Assembly (NCBI RefSeq): GCF_021513275.1
Contig: NZ_CP090978.1
Location: 4,788,501-4,852,500 of the forward strand
Reading direction: 5' to 3'
Source: Paenibacillus hexagrammi
GTDB taxonomy: Bacteria; Bacillota; Bacilli; Paenibacillales; NBRC-103111
DNA length: 64,000 nucleotides
The position numbers and the translations under genes were made by a program. The first letter of the stretch is position 1. Each line of letters begins with the position of its first letter. Of this stretch, positions 46,915 through 56,403 are shown in pieces. The notes below the pieces were generated by a model that saw only the letters and a list, made by a program, of their open reading frames with translations, had not been told where the DNA came from and did not search any database.

Positions 46915-49471
46915 ATGCCAGCTGCTTTAACGAATGAATCAAGAACGCTCCCCCCTGCAATACATCGTCTAACAGATCTATCTTATAATTTATGGTTCAG
47001 CTGGAATGAGGAGGCCCTTAAGCTTTTTAAGAGCATGGATCCCGTCAAATGGGAGCAATCTGGACACAATCCGGTTCAACTGCTGCAAGAATTGGAGCCC
47101 TCCCGGTTACATGATCTTTGCCAGGACACCGCATTTATGGAAGCCTACAAGCGTATCATTTCAGAGTTCGATCAATATATGAACGGAGCTTCATGGTTTC
47201 AGAGCTCTCATCCTGAGCAAAGCTTTGTGAAAATTGCTTACTTCTCCGCTGAATTCGGATTTCACGAATCACTCCCCATTTATTCAGGCGGACTCGGAAT
47301 TCTTGCGGGCGACCACTGCAAATCAGCTAGCGATTTAGGCGTTCCGCTGACAGGTATTGGACTCTTATATAAAAAAAGGCTACTTCACGCAGAAATTAGA
47401 TTCAGCAGGTAATCAGCATGCGGAATTATTCCAATATGATTTTTCAAAGCTCCCGATTCAGCCGGCAAAAAAAGATGGGAAAGAACTGATGATTTCGGTT
47501 AATATGCCGGGCAGAAAGATCGATTTGCAGGTATGGAGCGCACAAGTTGGCAGGATTACTGTATACTTGCTTGACGCTGATCAGCTATCCAACCGCTACG
47601 AAGACAGGGAACTGACCTCCCAATTGTATGGAGGAAATCAAGACATGCGGATTGCTCAGGAAATTCTTCTGGGTATCGGGGGAATCAAGGCCTTACGGGC
47701 TCTTGGCATATATCCGAATGTGTATCACATCAATGAAGGCCATGCTGCATTTTTGACACTAGAAAGATTGAAAGAGCTGCTGCATCTGGGTCTTCCCTTT
47801 CATGTGGCAGTGGAAACCGTACGCTCAGCTACAGTATTTACGACCCACACGCCGGTACCGGCCGGACATGACGCGTTTCCCTTAGGGATGGTCGAGCATC
47901 ACCTGGGTCCGCTCTTTTCTGAGATGCCGGCCCATAAGCAAGATATTCTGAATCTTGGCCTTGATAAGGCCAAAAACCTTTTCAACATGACACACCTGGC
48001 TATGAATACCTCCGGACTTCGCAACGGTGTCAGCAAACTGCACGGGCAAGTTTCGCGCGATATGTTCCGAGAATTTCACGGCAATATCGAGCCAGGTGAA
48101 GTTCCCATTGATTCCATTACAAACGGTGTTCACATGGACACATGGACGGCCGGGGAATGGAAAAAGCTGTTTCATCAGTATCTTCCGGAATCTTGGAGCG
48201 ACCATCAATCCAATATCCAACAGTGGCAGGCTGTTTCTATTATTCCGGATGAATCCATCTGGCATGTTCACCAGCATCTGAAAAGCGAGATGATTGGGTT
48301 TGCAAGGCTCAATCTCATGGAGCAGCGCCGGCGCAACGGTGAATCGGAACAGCGGATACAAGAGGTACATCAATATTTGAATCCTAAGGCTTTAACGATC
48401 GGTTTTGCCCGACGTTTTGCTACTTATAAGCGTGCGAACCTCATTTTCAACGATTTAGAGCGGTTAAACAAGCTGCTCAACCATCCGGAACGCCCGGTTC
48501 AACTGATCTTTGCCGGAAAAGCCCACCCTGCCGACCACCCGGGGCAAGATTTAATTCGGGAAATCTACCGAGTATCTCAAATGAAGGAATTCGCTGGGAA
48601 AATCGTGATGCTGGAAAATTACGATATGAACATGGCACGTTACCTGGTGCAAGGTGTCGATGTCTGGCTGAACAATCCGAGAAGGCCGCTGGAAGCAAGC
48701 GGAACAAGCGGGCAAAAAGCCGCCATGAACGGTGTGCTGAATTTCAGCGTGCTAGACGGCTGGTGGGAAGAAGGCTATGACGGAACAAACGGTTGGGCAA
48801 TCGGATCCACGGGTGAAGCGGATTGGGATACACAGGAAAGAGAGAATACGGATGCGATTTATCGAGTTCTGGAGCAGGAAATTATCCCTCTTTACTACCA
48901 TCAGGGGGAGGTTCCGCATTCGTGGATCAGCCGTATGAAACACTCGATACAAACCCTTGCTCCGGTCTACAATACCCATCGTATGGTAGAAGATTATACA
49001 ACGATCACCTACCTGCCGACGGCAAACCGCTCCCTTCGCTTCGTAAAGAACGGTTATGATCTAGCTACGAAGGTAGCCGACTATAAGCAATTCATTAAAC
49101 AGAATTGGCATCATGTGAAAATATTGTCCGTAGAAGACCGTGCAGCCAAGAAAACAACAGAGGTGCTGGCAGGTAGTGAAGGACCTCCCGCCAAGAAGGA
49201 GATCACCGCTGACGTTTATTACGGCCCCATTTGGCCGCCTGACACTGCGGTTGAAATCATCTACTATGAAGAAAAAGACGGCAGCTGGGAGCAAATGATC
49301 GTGAATATGCAGCCTACGGGCGATTTTTTGGAACAAATACAAAGGTTTAAAGCTTCGATCCCGGCTCATTTGATTCATGGACCTCACTTCTCGGTCCGCG
49401 TAAGACCTATCAGTCCGAACTTTATCCATTCGTATGAGCTTCCGATTGTGACCACCACTCTGCAAAGATAA
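46915..49471 (+). CDS. glgP: Alpha-glucan (glycogen/starch) phosphorylase, long form (frameshifted)
   Basis: PLP-dependent GT35 enzyme of about 850 residues that releases glucose-1-phosphate from alpha-1,4-glucans. The N-terminal frame (LSYNLWFSWNEEALKLF, GGLGILAGDHCKSASDLG) breaks at an A7 run at 47371-47377; removing one A gives YKKGYFTQKLDSAGNQ. The second frame has HINEGHAAF, TTHTPVPAGHDAF and the PLP-lysine region SGTSGQKAAMNG. It is the TIGR02094-type phosphorylase without the canonical N-terminal regulatory sites. ATG at 46915 after GGAAGAGG is preferred; ATG 46870 is also in frame. It directly follows ylbJ. Confidence 0.88.
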
Positions 49472-49476
49472 GAGAC

Positions 49477-49492
49477 AGCCCCGTTTGGAGCT
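49477..49492 (+). terminator. Degenerate terminator hairpin, left copy flanking the repeat
   Basis: AGCCCCGTTTGGAGCT, six bases after the glgP stop, without a T run. It is a near-copy (15 of 16) of the terminator at 49672 beyond the repeat. Confidence 0.6.
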
Positions 49493-49671
49493 GAGTTTGT
49501 TGATAAAGTAGGGAACATTCCGAGCTACAGTAGATTTTCTCCGAGTGCTGTTGGCATTTTGCTATTCGATTGGAATAAAAGCTTTCTAAGGTGATAACAA
49601 AACTGTCAAAGGCACCCGCTACGCTTCTCCGAAAACTACTGAGTTCTCCATGTACCTTTATCAAAAGACTG
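49493..49671. repeat. Dispersed palindromic element, copy 5 (full length)
   Basis: Reference copy of the family. Order: GTTTGTTGATAAAG, TTCCGAGCTACAGTAG, ATTTTCTCCGAG, ATTTTGCTATTCGATTGG, GGTGATAACAAAACTGTC, CCCGCTACGCTTCTCCG, AAAACTACTGAG, CTTTATCAAAAGACT. The outer ends are inverted repeats (AGTTTGTTGATAAAGTA against AGTCTTTTGATAAAGGTA). The inner TTTTGCTAT/ATAACAAAA arms also pair, so the whole could fold into one long imperfect hairpin. Confidence 0.85.
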
Positions 49672-49694
49672 AGCCCCGTTTGGGGCTTTTCTTA
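49672..49694 (+). terminator. Rho-independent terminator, right copy flanking the repeat
   Basis: AGCCCCGTTTGGGGCT followed by TTTTCTTATTTC. This is the complete terminator for glgP. Confidence 0.8.
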
Positions 49695-49813
49695 TTTCAT
49701 TTAATTGATTATTATGAAAGTAACACTGGCGTTATGTTCGGTGCCCAAGATGAATGTAATTCCGCCTGATTGGCGATGCTAGGAATTGGAATAAGCTGCT
49801 AGGAGGAAGGCAC

Positions 49814-50627
49814 TTGAAATATAATGTGATTGACCGGGGCGATGAAATTTCACAGGAATTGGCGGAGCGATTTCATTTTATCGCCTCTCATCACGGTATG
49901 CCCAGAGACGAAGAAAGCCCGGATATTGTTCTATCCATTGGCGGCGACGGTACGATGCTTCAGGCATTCCATCAATATGTCCACCAGCTCGACACCATCG
50001 CATTTGTTGGTATACATACAGGACACTTGGGGTTCTTCGCAGATTGGAAGCCTGGGGAGCTGGACCACCTTGCTGCGCTCATGCTGAACATCGCAGGACC
50101 TGACGAGCTTCGCGTGGTTCAATACCCGGTTGTCGAAATTGAGATTACGACAGCTTCCGGCGTTGAAACTCATTTGGCTCTTAATGAGTTTACACTTAGG
50201 GGCATCGAGGTTTCCTTGGTCGCCCAGCTGCACATCAACGATGAAATGTTCGAAATGTTCCGGGGGTGACGGTATCTGCATCTCATCGCCGGCCGGAAGT
50301 ACCGCCTACAACAAAAGCTTGGGCGGAGCGATGGTGCATCCTTCCCTGGAGGCCATACAAGTTGCAGAGATCGCATCCATTAATAATCGCGTGTTCCGAA
50401 CTCTCGGGTCTCCCATTATTTTGCCCAAACACCACCACTGTGACATCTATCCTAAGGCTAATCAGAACATGCTTCTCTCGCTGGACCATCTCTACATGCA
50501 GCGCAGCGATGTCATCTCCATACGCTGCCGCGTAGCGGCAAGTACGAAAGTAAAATTCGCCCGCTTCCGGCCGTTTCCATTTTGGAACAGAGTCCGTGAG
50601 GCATTTATCGGTTACGATGTCAAATAG
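49814..50627 (+). CDS. nadK: NAD kinase (frameshifted)
   Basis: Phosphorylates NAD to NADP. It has about 270 residues and a TTG start after AGGAGGAAGG. The first frame holds the GGDGT motif ([14 protein letters not shown]) and [12 protein letters not shown]. It breaks at the G5 run near 50261-50265. Removing one G gives [25 protein letters not shown], so the NADK diphosphate and ribose-binding motifs are complete. The gene is essential in most bacteria, so the indel is almost certainly an error. Confidence 0.9.
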
Positions 50628-50634
50628 TCGTACG

Positions 50635-50688
50635 TCAAAAAGCTCGCTTCGCACGTTTTTTAGAATCGTGTGAACCGAGCTTTTTTTT
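50635..50688. terminator. Bidirectional terminator between nadK and the histidine kinase gene
   Basis: AAAAAGCTCGCTTCGCACG pairs with CGTGTGAACCGAGCTTTTTTTT around a ten-base loop. Runs on both sides suit both convergent genes. Confidence 0.85.
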
Positions 50689-50691
50689 GTA

Positions 50692-52916
50692 TCAACGATT
50701 TTGGTCAAAAGCGGGAAAGCTCACACGAAATACTGTGCCTACTCCCTGCTGACTATGAATGTTAATGGAGCCATTGTGCTGCTCTACAATCTTAAAACTG
50801 ACCATGAGCCCTAGCCCGTTGCCGGATTCCTTGGTTGTATAAAAAGGCTCTCCTAGACGATGAATGGAGGCTTCCGGCATGCCGCCGCCCTGGTCCGTAA
50901 TATGTACCTCAACCATGCCGTCCTGCTGTACGAGTTCAATGCGGATATCTCCGCCTGCCGGCATCGCTTCAATTGCATTCTTTATGATATTGATGAACAC
51001 TTGCTTCAATTGATTCTCGTCACCGACGATAGGTGACAGCGATATGGAGGATAGCTCGCTCACTAACTGTACACCGTTAAGAATCGCTTGGGCTTCCAAC
51101 AATACGATTACCTGCTTCAGCACGATTCTCAGGTCAATCTGCCGTTCTAACATGCTCTGTTCCGGTTTGGCCAGAATCAACAATTCCCCGACGATTAGCT
51201 CGATCCGATTAATTTCATCCAGCATAATCTCGAAATACTCCTTCTTTCCTCCGGACCCCGAACGTATGAATTGAAGAAAGCCTTTCAGCGCTGAGAGTGG
51301 ATTTCTGATCTCATGAGCAATTCCGGCAGCCAGCTGTCCCGCGATGTTTAACTTCTCGGAGGCCTTCAGCAGCTCCCGCGTTTGATTGCGTTCCGTAATG
51401 TCACGCACGATCGTATGTACCGCAGGTTCATTCTTGTAAAGTGTAGGGAGTGATTTCATTTCGACGTCGATTACGGCGCCATCAAATCGAACACACTGAA
51501 GCTCCACCAGCTCGGATGACCCGTTTCGCTCCACAGACTTGAACTTATTGAATAGCCCCTGTGTGCTGCAGACAGAGGAGCTTTGGGAAGCATGTTCCAA
51601 CAGCTTTTCTTTGGAGGGGCTCCGAATAGCTGTACGGCAGTTTGGTTGACATACAGCCACTTCCCGCCTGCACTAATGATAACCGCATCCGGTGAATTCT
51701 CGACTAATTCCCGGTAACGGTATTCCTGTTCCCTAAGCTTATCCTCCGCTGCTCTTCGAGTTGTTATATCTCGGGCAATGCCCATAATCTTATCAAACCG
51801 GCCTTCGTCATCCCGTATCACTTTCATGAACGACTCAAACCACAAATATGTACCGTTCTTGTGACGCAGCCGCAGCATATGCAGAGAAACATCGGCCTCT
51901 TCAAATAAGCTTCTATCTATCACTGCAGCTCTATCCTCTTCGTGCATCAGAAAGAGCGAGGATGTCCCTATGATCTCTTGCTGGCTGTAACCCAGCAACG
52001 CTCGTATGGAAGGGCTTACATATTCAAAATCGCCTTCGGCAGATACATACGAAATCAGGTCCTGGGCATGTTCTGTGATCAAATCGAACATGGCTTTATT
52101 GCGCCTTAGCTGGTCCTCTTGCCGCTTCTGTTCTGTAATATCGCGAAATACGTTCATCGTTTCAACGAACTCGTTTTGCTCATTTCTGAGTATTTTGCAA
52201 GCAGACTCCATCCAAACATAGCTGCCGTTCTTGCAGCGCAGCCGAAATCTCCCAACGCTGCGCTCCGTCATCCGGGCCAGATCCTGAAAGTAATTCTGGA
52301 TAAAAGCTCTGTCTTCCGGATGGACATAAAGCCAGTAAGGAGCTCCCGTTAACTCCCCCGTCTCATACCCAAGAATCCCTTTCACAGCAGGTGATACATA
52401 AAGAATATTACCTTCTGATGAGATCCGGCAAAAAATATCTAACGAATGCTCCAACACATGCAGGCAGTTATTCAACCAAGCTGCACCTTGACCTTGAAGC
52501 TGTCCTTGATCCTGATCTCGAGAAGCCCTAGCTTCAGTTTGTATATAAATGAAAAAACGCTGTTCATCTTGTTCCGTGTGCAAAGAAATATCCATAATTG
52601 CTTCTATGGAGTGCCCCTTCTTGTGCATCACCTGAGTACGCAGCTGACCGCTTTGCTGGAAACCGCTTGTAAGCGCAGATAGAGCGAATGCCGCCCTCTC
52701 TTGTTCCTTTTGATGCAAAATCATGTAAAGGGTCATTGTCAGCATCTCTTCTTCCAAATAACCGCATATTCGGCAGAATGCTTCATTCACATAGGTAAAA
52801 CGACCCTCCGCATCCACGACACCGATTCCATTGGGCGCTTTGTGGATCATGCTTTCCATGGGCAATTGCTGTGGCATCCTCATTCTCGTACTCCCCATCA
52901 TTTGCTCTTTGCTCAA
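50692..52916 (-). CDS. Multi-PAS sensor histidine kinase (frameshifted)
   Basis: Soluble kinase of about 741 residues. Four or five PAS domains in series follow the start (GIGVVDAEGRFTYVNEAFCR first, then SPAVKGILGYETGEL, SPSIRALLGYSQQEI and NSPDAVIISAGGKWLYVN). The HisKA domain has AAGIAHEIRNPLSALKGFLQ, and the ATPase has NAIEAMPAGG, DQGGGMP and KESGNGLGLM. Layout resembles the Bacillus sporulation kinases KinA/KinE, which feed Spo0F. The frames join at a C4/G4 run at 51613-51619: one missing C gives GAPSKEKLLEHA. No response regulator adjoins, as is typical of phosphorelay kinases. The sporulation role is inference. Confidence 0.88.
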
Positions 52917-52985
52917 TTGGAGTTGCTATTCTTATCCAAGCATAAGACGAAAGTAACGAATAATCAATAAAAAGAAGAAAAAAGT

Positions 52986-53019
52986 AAACCCTGCGAAAGG
53001 AATTTCGCAAGGTTTTTTC
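52986..53019 (-). terminator. Terminator-like hairpin, left copy flanking the repeat
   Basis: AAACCCTGCGAAAGGAATTTCGCAAGGTTTTTTC: stem ACCCTGCGAAA against TTTCGCAAGGT. T-rich on both strands. It matches the hairpin at 53203 on the other side of the repeat. Confidence 0.7.
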
Positions 53020-53202
53020 TTTGGGTTCCGATAAAATCCGTTCCATTACGAGCTTCAGCAATTTTCTCCGATCGCTGTTGACAGGTTGTTGTTTCATTGT
53101 AATAAAATCTTTCTATAAGGTAACAACAATCTGTCAAAGGCGACCGCTACGCTTCTCCGAAAACTGCTGAGCTCTCCATTATTCTTTATCGGTAAGTATA
53201 AA
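53020..53202. repeat. Dispersed palindromic element, copy 6 (full length)
   Basis: TTCCGATAAAATCC, CCATTACGAGCTTCAGCA, ATTTTCTCCGATCGCTGT, GGTAACAACAATCTGTC, GCGACCGCTACGCTTCTCC, GAAAACTGCTGAGCTCTCC and TTCTTTATCGG. The ends are inverted (CCGATAAAA and TTTATCGG). It is about 183 bases, in the same orientation as copy 5, between the yutD and kinase genes. Confidence 0.85.
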
Positions 53203-53236
53203 AAACCCTGCGAAAAATTCTTCGCAAGGTTTACTG
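53203..53236 (-). terminator. Terminator of yutD, right copy flanking the repeat
   Basis: On the minus strand AACCTTGCGAAGAATTTTTCGCAGGGTTTTTTAT: stem plus T run, just past the yutD stop. It is the partner of the hairpin at 52986. Confidence 0.75.
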
Positions 53237-53239
53237 CAG

Positions 53240-53551
53240 TCAGCCGGACGTAGCCGCTGCCTGCGGGGTCTGGGTCTTGTTATTTACTTTTTCGATAATA
53301 AAATAGGCACAGCCAAAATTGCAGTATTCATTGAGATAATCCTGCAGAAAAGCAATGGAACTTTCCTTGGTAACCTTAGGATGATTTTCCTTGAAGAATC
53401 CCCTCAACCGCAATTGGTTGTAACCCCAATCCCCAACAATATAATCATAGCGTTCCAGCACTTCGCTGAACCGGTCCCGGAACACTTCAAAGTTCCATCC
53501 GTTCTTGTGGTCGGTTACGATCTCATAAGTTTTGTTCGCAATGTGGATCAT
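53240..53551 (-). CDS. yutD: YutD family protein
   Basis: 103 residues, MIHIANKTYEIVTDHKNGWN with RYDYIVGDWGYNQLRLRGFF, typical of YutD. Function unknown. It follows lipA by 42 bases on the same strand, the same neighbourhood as in Bacillus, where yutD lies close to the lipoyl synthase gene. Confidence 0.88.
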   Translation of the reverse strand: MIHIANKTYEIVTDHKNGWNFEVFRDRFSEVLERYDYIVGDWGYNQLRLRGFFKENHPKVTKESSIAFLQDYLNEYCNFGCAYFIIEKVNNKTQTPQAAATSG

Positions 53552-53593
53552 GGTAGGAAAATGGACTCCTTTCTAATGATCCGGCACAGTGCC

Positions 53594-54469
53594 TTAGGCC
53601 TTCGAGGCGGATTGAACCTGCTCATGCGCATGATAGGAGCTTCGGACCAAAGGTCCTGATTCCACATGCTTGAAGCCTCTGCGCATGCCCTCCTCTTTCA
53701 GCTGTGCAAACTGCTCCGGTGTATAATATTTCTTTACTTCCAGGTGTGTTGGAGATGGTTGCAGATATTGACCAATCGTCATGATATCGCAATCCACAGC
53801 TCGAAGATCGTCCATCGTCTGAAGCAGTTCATCCCACTCTTCGCCGACACCAATCATAATACTTGACTTCGTTGGAATATGAGGTGCTATGCGCTTGGAT
53901 CTTTCGAGAAGCTCCAGCGATCGGCGGTATTTCGCTTTGGAACGGACACGGTCGGACATGCGTTCGACGGTTTCCATGTTGTGGTTCAGAATATCCGGTT
54001 TCGCTTCCAGCACCGCAGCCAGCGAGGCTTCACGGCCCAGAAAATCCGGAATTAACACCTCTACGGAGCAAAGCGGCATTTTGCGGCGAATCGCCTTGAT
54101 CGTCTCAGCAAAAATCATCGCGCCGCCGTCTTCCAAATCATCGCGTGCGACGGATGTCACAACGCAATGCTGCAGCCCCATCTGCTGGGCGGCATCCGCT
54201 ACGCGCTCAGGCTCCTGCAGATCCAGCTCGGTAGGAAGACCTGTCTTGACTGCGCAAAATCGGCAAGCTCTCGTACAAATGTCCCCGAGAATCATAAATG
54301 TAGCCGTGCGATTCGCCCAGCATTCATGAATGTTCGGGCACTTGGCTTCCTCGCAAACCGTATGAAGCGTCTTGGATCGCATCATGGATTTCAATTCTTT
54401 AAAATTCTCTCCGGTATTCAGCTTAATCTTAAGCCAGTCTGGTTTTCTCTCTATCGGTTTTGTAGGCAT
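53594..54469 (-). CDS. lipA: Lipoyl synthase
   Basis: Radical SAM enzyme of 291 residues that inserts two sulfurs into protein-bound octanoyl groups. The auxiliary cluster uses [12 protein letters not shown], the radical SAM cluster CTRACRFC, and the C-terminal RSSYHA serine completes the auxiliary cluster. ATG at 54469, [14 protein letters not shown]. It is co-oriented with yutD. Confidence 0.97.
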   Translation of the reverse strand: MPTKPIERKPDWLKIKLNTGENFKELKSMMRSKTLHTVCEEAKCPNIHECWANRTATFMILGDICTRACRFCAVKTGLPTELDLQEPERVADAAQQMGLQHCVVTSVARDDLEDGGAMIFAETIKAIRRKMPLCSVEVLIPDFLGREASLAAVLEAKPDILNHNMETVERMSDRVRSKAKYRRSLELLERSKRIAPHIPTKSSIMIGVGEEWDELLQTMDDLRAVDCDIMTIGQYLQPSPTHLEVKKYYTPEQFAQLKEEGMRRGFKHVESGPLVRSSYHAHEQVQSASKA

Positions 54470-54569
54470 TGTAACTACCCGCCTTTATCGTTGGTTTCGC
54501 ATTTCTCTCATTATAGCATGAATGCTTAGAGAAACAATCCACTTTGCTCTTCAGTTATGATACACTAAT

Positions 54570-54705
54570 CTAGGAGTCTGTCCGACGGAGTTACTTGGGT
54601 GCATACCGGGTCAACAATGACCGCAAACATGCCGCTAACGCCGCATGTTTACTGTCATTGTTGCATACATATACCTTCGACTGCATTCATCGGACAGACT
54701 CCTAG
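54570..54705. repeat. 136-bp palindromic MITE-like element
   Basis: Perfect 16-bp terminal inverted repeats: CTAGGAGTCTGTCCGA at 54570-54585 and its exact complement at 54690-54705. Inside is a second long hairpin: CAACAATGAC and AAACATGC on one arm (54612-54632), GCATGTTT and GTCATTGTTG on the other, around CGCTAACGC. No coding capacity and no transposase nearby. It lies between the divergent lipA and larE genes, 54 bases ahead of the larE start. Confidence 0.75.
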
Positions 54706-54759
54706 GTGACCAAAACAGCTGCAGAGAAGTTAAGATAGGCTGTATGGGAGGGAAAATAG

Positions 54760-55608
54760 ATGAGCATTTCTGAAGCGACGCGTGCCAAAGACGCGCGTTT
54801 AGGTCAAATCCTTAAAGAAATGGGCCGTGTATTAGTAGCCTTTTCGGGGGGAGTAGACAGCACGTTCGTATTAAAACGCGCCAAGCAAGAGCTGGGCGAT
54901 CAGGTACTAGCAGTCACAGCCGCATCTGAGACGTTTCCTTCAAGGGAGTTTGATGCCGCAGTCGAGCTGGCGGAGCAACTGGGCGTCGCAATGCACAAGA
55001 CAGAGGTTAAGGAATTAGAGAACGCGAACTTCGTCGCCAATAATCCGGACCGCTGCTACCACTGCAAGACCGGGTTATATTCGCATTTGCAGCAATTAGC
55101 CAAGGAACTTGGCTATCCCTATATTTTGGACGGATCCAACGTAGATGATCTGGGCGACTACCGTCCCGGCCTTCAGGCTAAGAATGAACAAGGTGTGCGC
55201 AGCACTTTGCAGGAAGCAGGTCTCACGAAGGAAGAGATCCGCCAGCTGTCCAAAGAGCTCGGGCTGCCTACCTGGGATAAACCTTCTTTCGCCTGCCTCT
55301 CCTCGCGTATTCCTTATGGAACACGCATCGAGAAGTGGAAAATCGACCAGCTGGATGAAGGTGAATTTTTCCTGAGCCAATTGGGACTATACCAGGTTCG
55401 GGTCCGACATCATGACAAGATCGCCCGAATTGAAGTCATGCCTGACGAGATTCATAAGGTGATTGAGCACCGCGACGCGATTTATGATAAGTTTACCAAG
55501 CTCGGCTTCAACTATGTGACGCTTGATCTACAGGGCTATCGTACGGGAAGTATGAATGAAGTCTTGTCCAAAGAAACCAAAGAAAAGGTGAAAGAAGCAT
55601 CCTTATGA
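54760..55608 (+). CDS. larE: LarE, ATP-dependent sacrificial sulfur insertase
   Basis: 282-residue PP-loop enzyme of the nickel-pincer nucleotide pathway. It adenylates the LarB product and transfers sulfur from its own cysteine. PP-loop AFSGGVDSTFVLKRA near residue 28. The sacrificial Cys is in PSFACLSSRIPYG near residue 180. CYHCKTGLY holds a further Cys pair, which might bind a cluster or assist sulfur relay. It starts after ATGGGAGGGAAAATAG. Its stop overlaps the larB start. Confidence 0.95.
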   Translation: MSISEATRAKDARLGQILKEMGRVLVAFSGGVDSTFVLKRAKQELGDQVLAVTAASETFPSREFDAAVELAEQLGVAMHKTEVKELENANFVANNPDRCYHCKTGLYSHLQQLAKELGYPYILDGSNVDDLGDYRPGLQAKNEQGVRSTLQEAGLTKEEIRQLSKELGLPTWDKPSFACLSSRIPYGTRIEKWKIDQLDEGEFFLSQLGLYQVRVRHHDKIARIEVMPDEIHKVIEHRDAIYDKFTKLGFNYVTLDLQGYRTGSMNEVLSKETKEKVKEASL

Positions 55609-56388
55609 TGGATTTGGAAAAAATACTAAAGCTCGTTCAAGCGGGCGACTTGGACGTTGAAGAAGCTAAACGGCAGATCATTAAAGACGGCAGCGCGTCG
55701 GGAGAAGGCAACGCAACTGCGGACATCGGCTACGCGCAGCTGGATATCGAGCGCGAGAAGCGCACTGGCTTCCCCGAGGTGATTTTCGGGGGAAGGCAAG
55801 ACGCCCGAGCAGCTCGTGGGGATTTTCCAGCGGCTGCAGGAGCACACCGACCGCGTGCTTGCCACGCGGGTCGACGCGGCTAAAGCCGCTCATGTCGTAG
55901 CTGCCGTGGAAGGCGTCAGCTACCACGAAACCGCGCGGGCGCTCACCTGGTTCAAGCGCGCGCCGCAGAAGGTCCACGACGGCTATATCGCCGTCGTGTG
56001 CGCCGGAACCTCCGACCTCCCCGTGGCGGAGGAGGCCGCTCTTACGGCGGAATGCCTAGGCAGCCAAGTCGAACGCGTGTTCGACGTCGGCGTTGCCGGC
56101 ATTCACCGGCTGTTCCGCCGGCTCGACCTCATTCGCGGTGCTAACGCGATTGTGGTCGTCGCCGGCATGGAGGGCGCGCTGACGAGCGTCCTCGGCGGGC
56201 TTGTCGCGAAGCCGATCGTCGCTGTGCCGACGAGCATCGGCTACGGCGCGAACCTCGGAGGCGTCGCGGCCCTGCTCTCGATGCTGAATGCCTGCTCGCC
56301 GGGTATTTCCGTCGTGAACATCGACAACGGCTTTGGAGCCGGTTATTATGCCGGACTAATTAACAAGAATATGTCTAAAAAATCGTAA
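55605..56388 (+). CDS. larB: LarB, pyridinium-3,5-biscarboxylic acid mononucleotide synthase (frameshifted)
   Basis: Carboxylates nicotinic acid adenine dinucleotide and removes AMP, the first step of the nickel-pincer cofactor. It has about 260 residues with a PurE-like C-terminal domain (AVVCAGTSDLPVAEEAALTA, GVAGIHRL, VVAGMEGALTSVLGGL). The two frames join at a G5 run near 55785-55790: removing one G reads PEVIFGEGKTPEQLVG. It starts at the ATGATG that overlaps the larE stop. The local DNA (55.75-56.3 kb) is visibly richer in GC than its neighbours. Confidence 0.9.
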
Positions 56389-56403
56389 AGTAGGTAACCG
56401 GAT

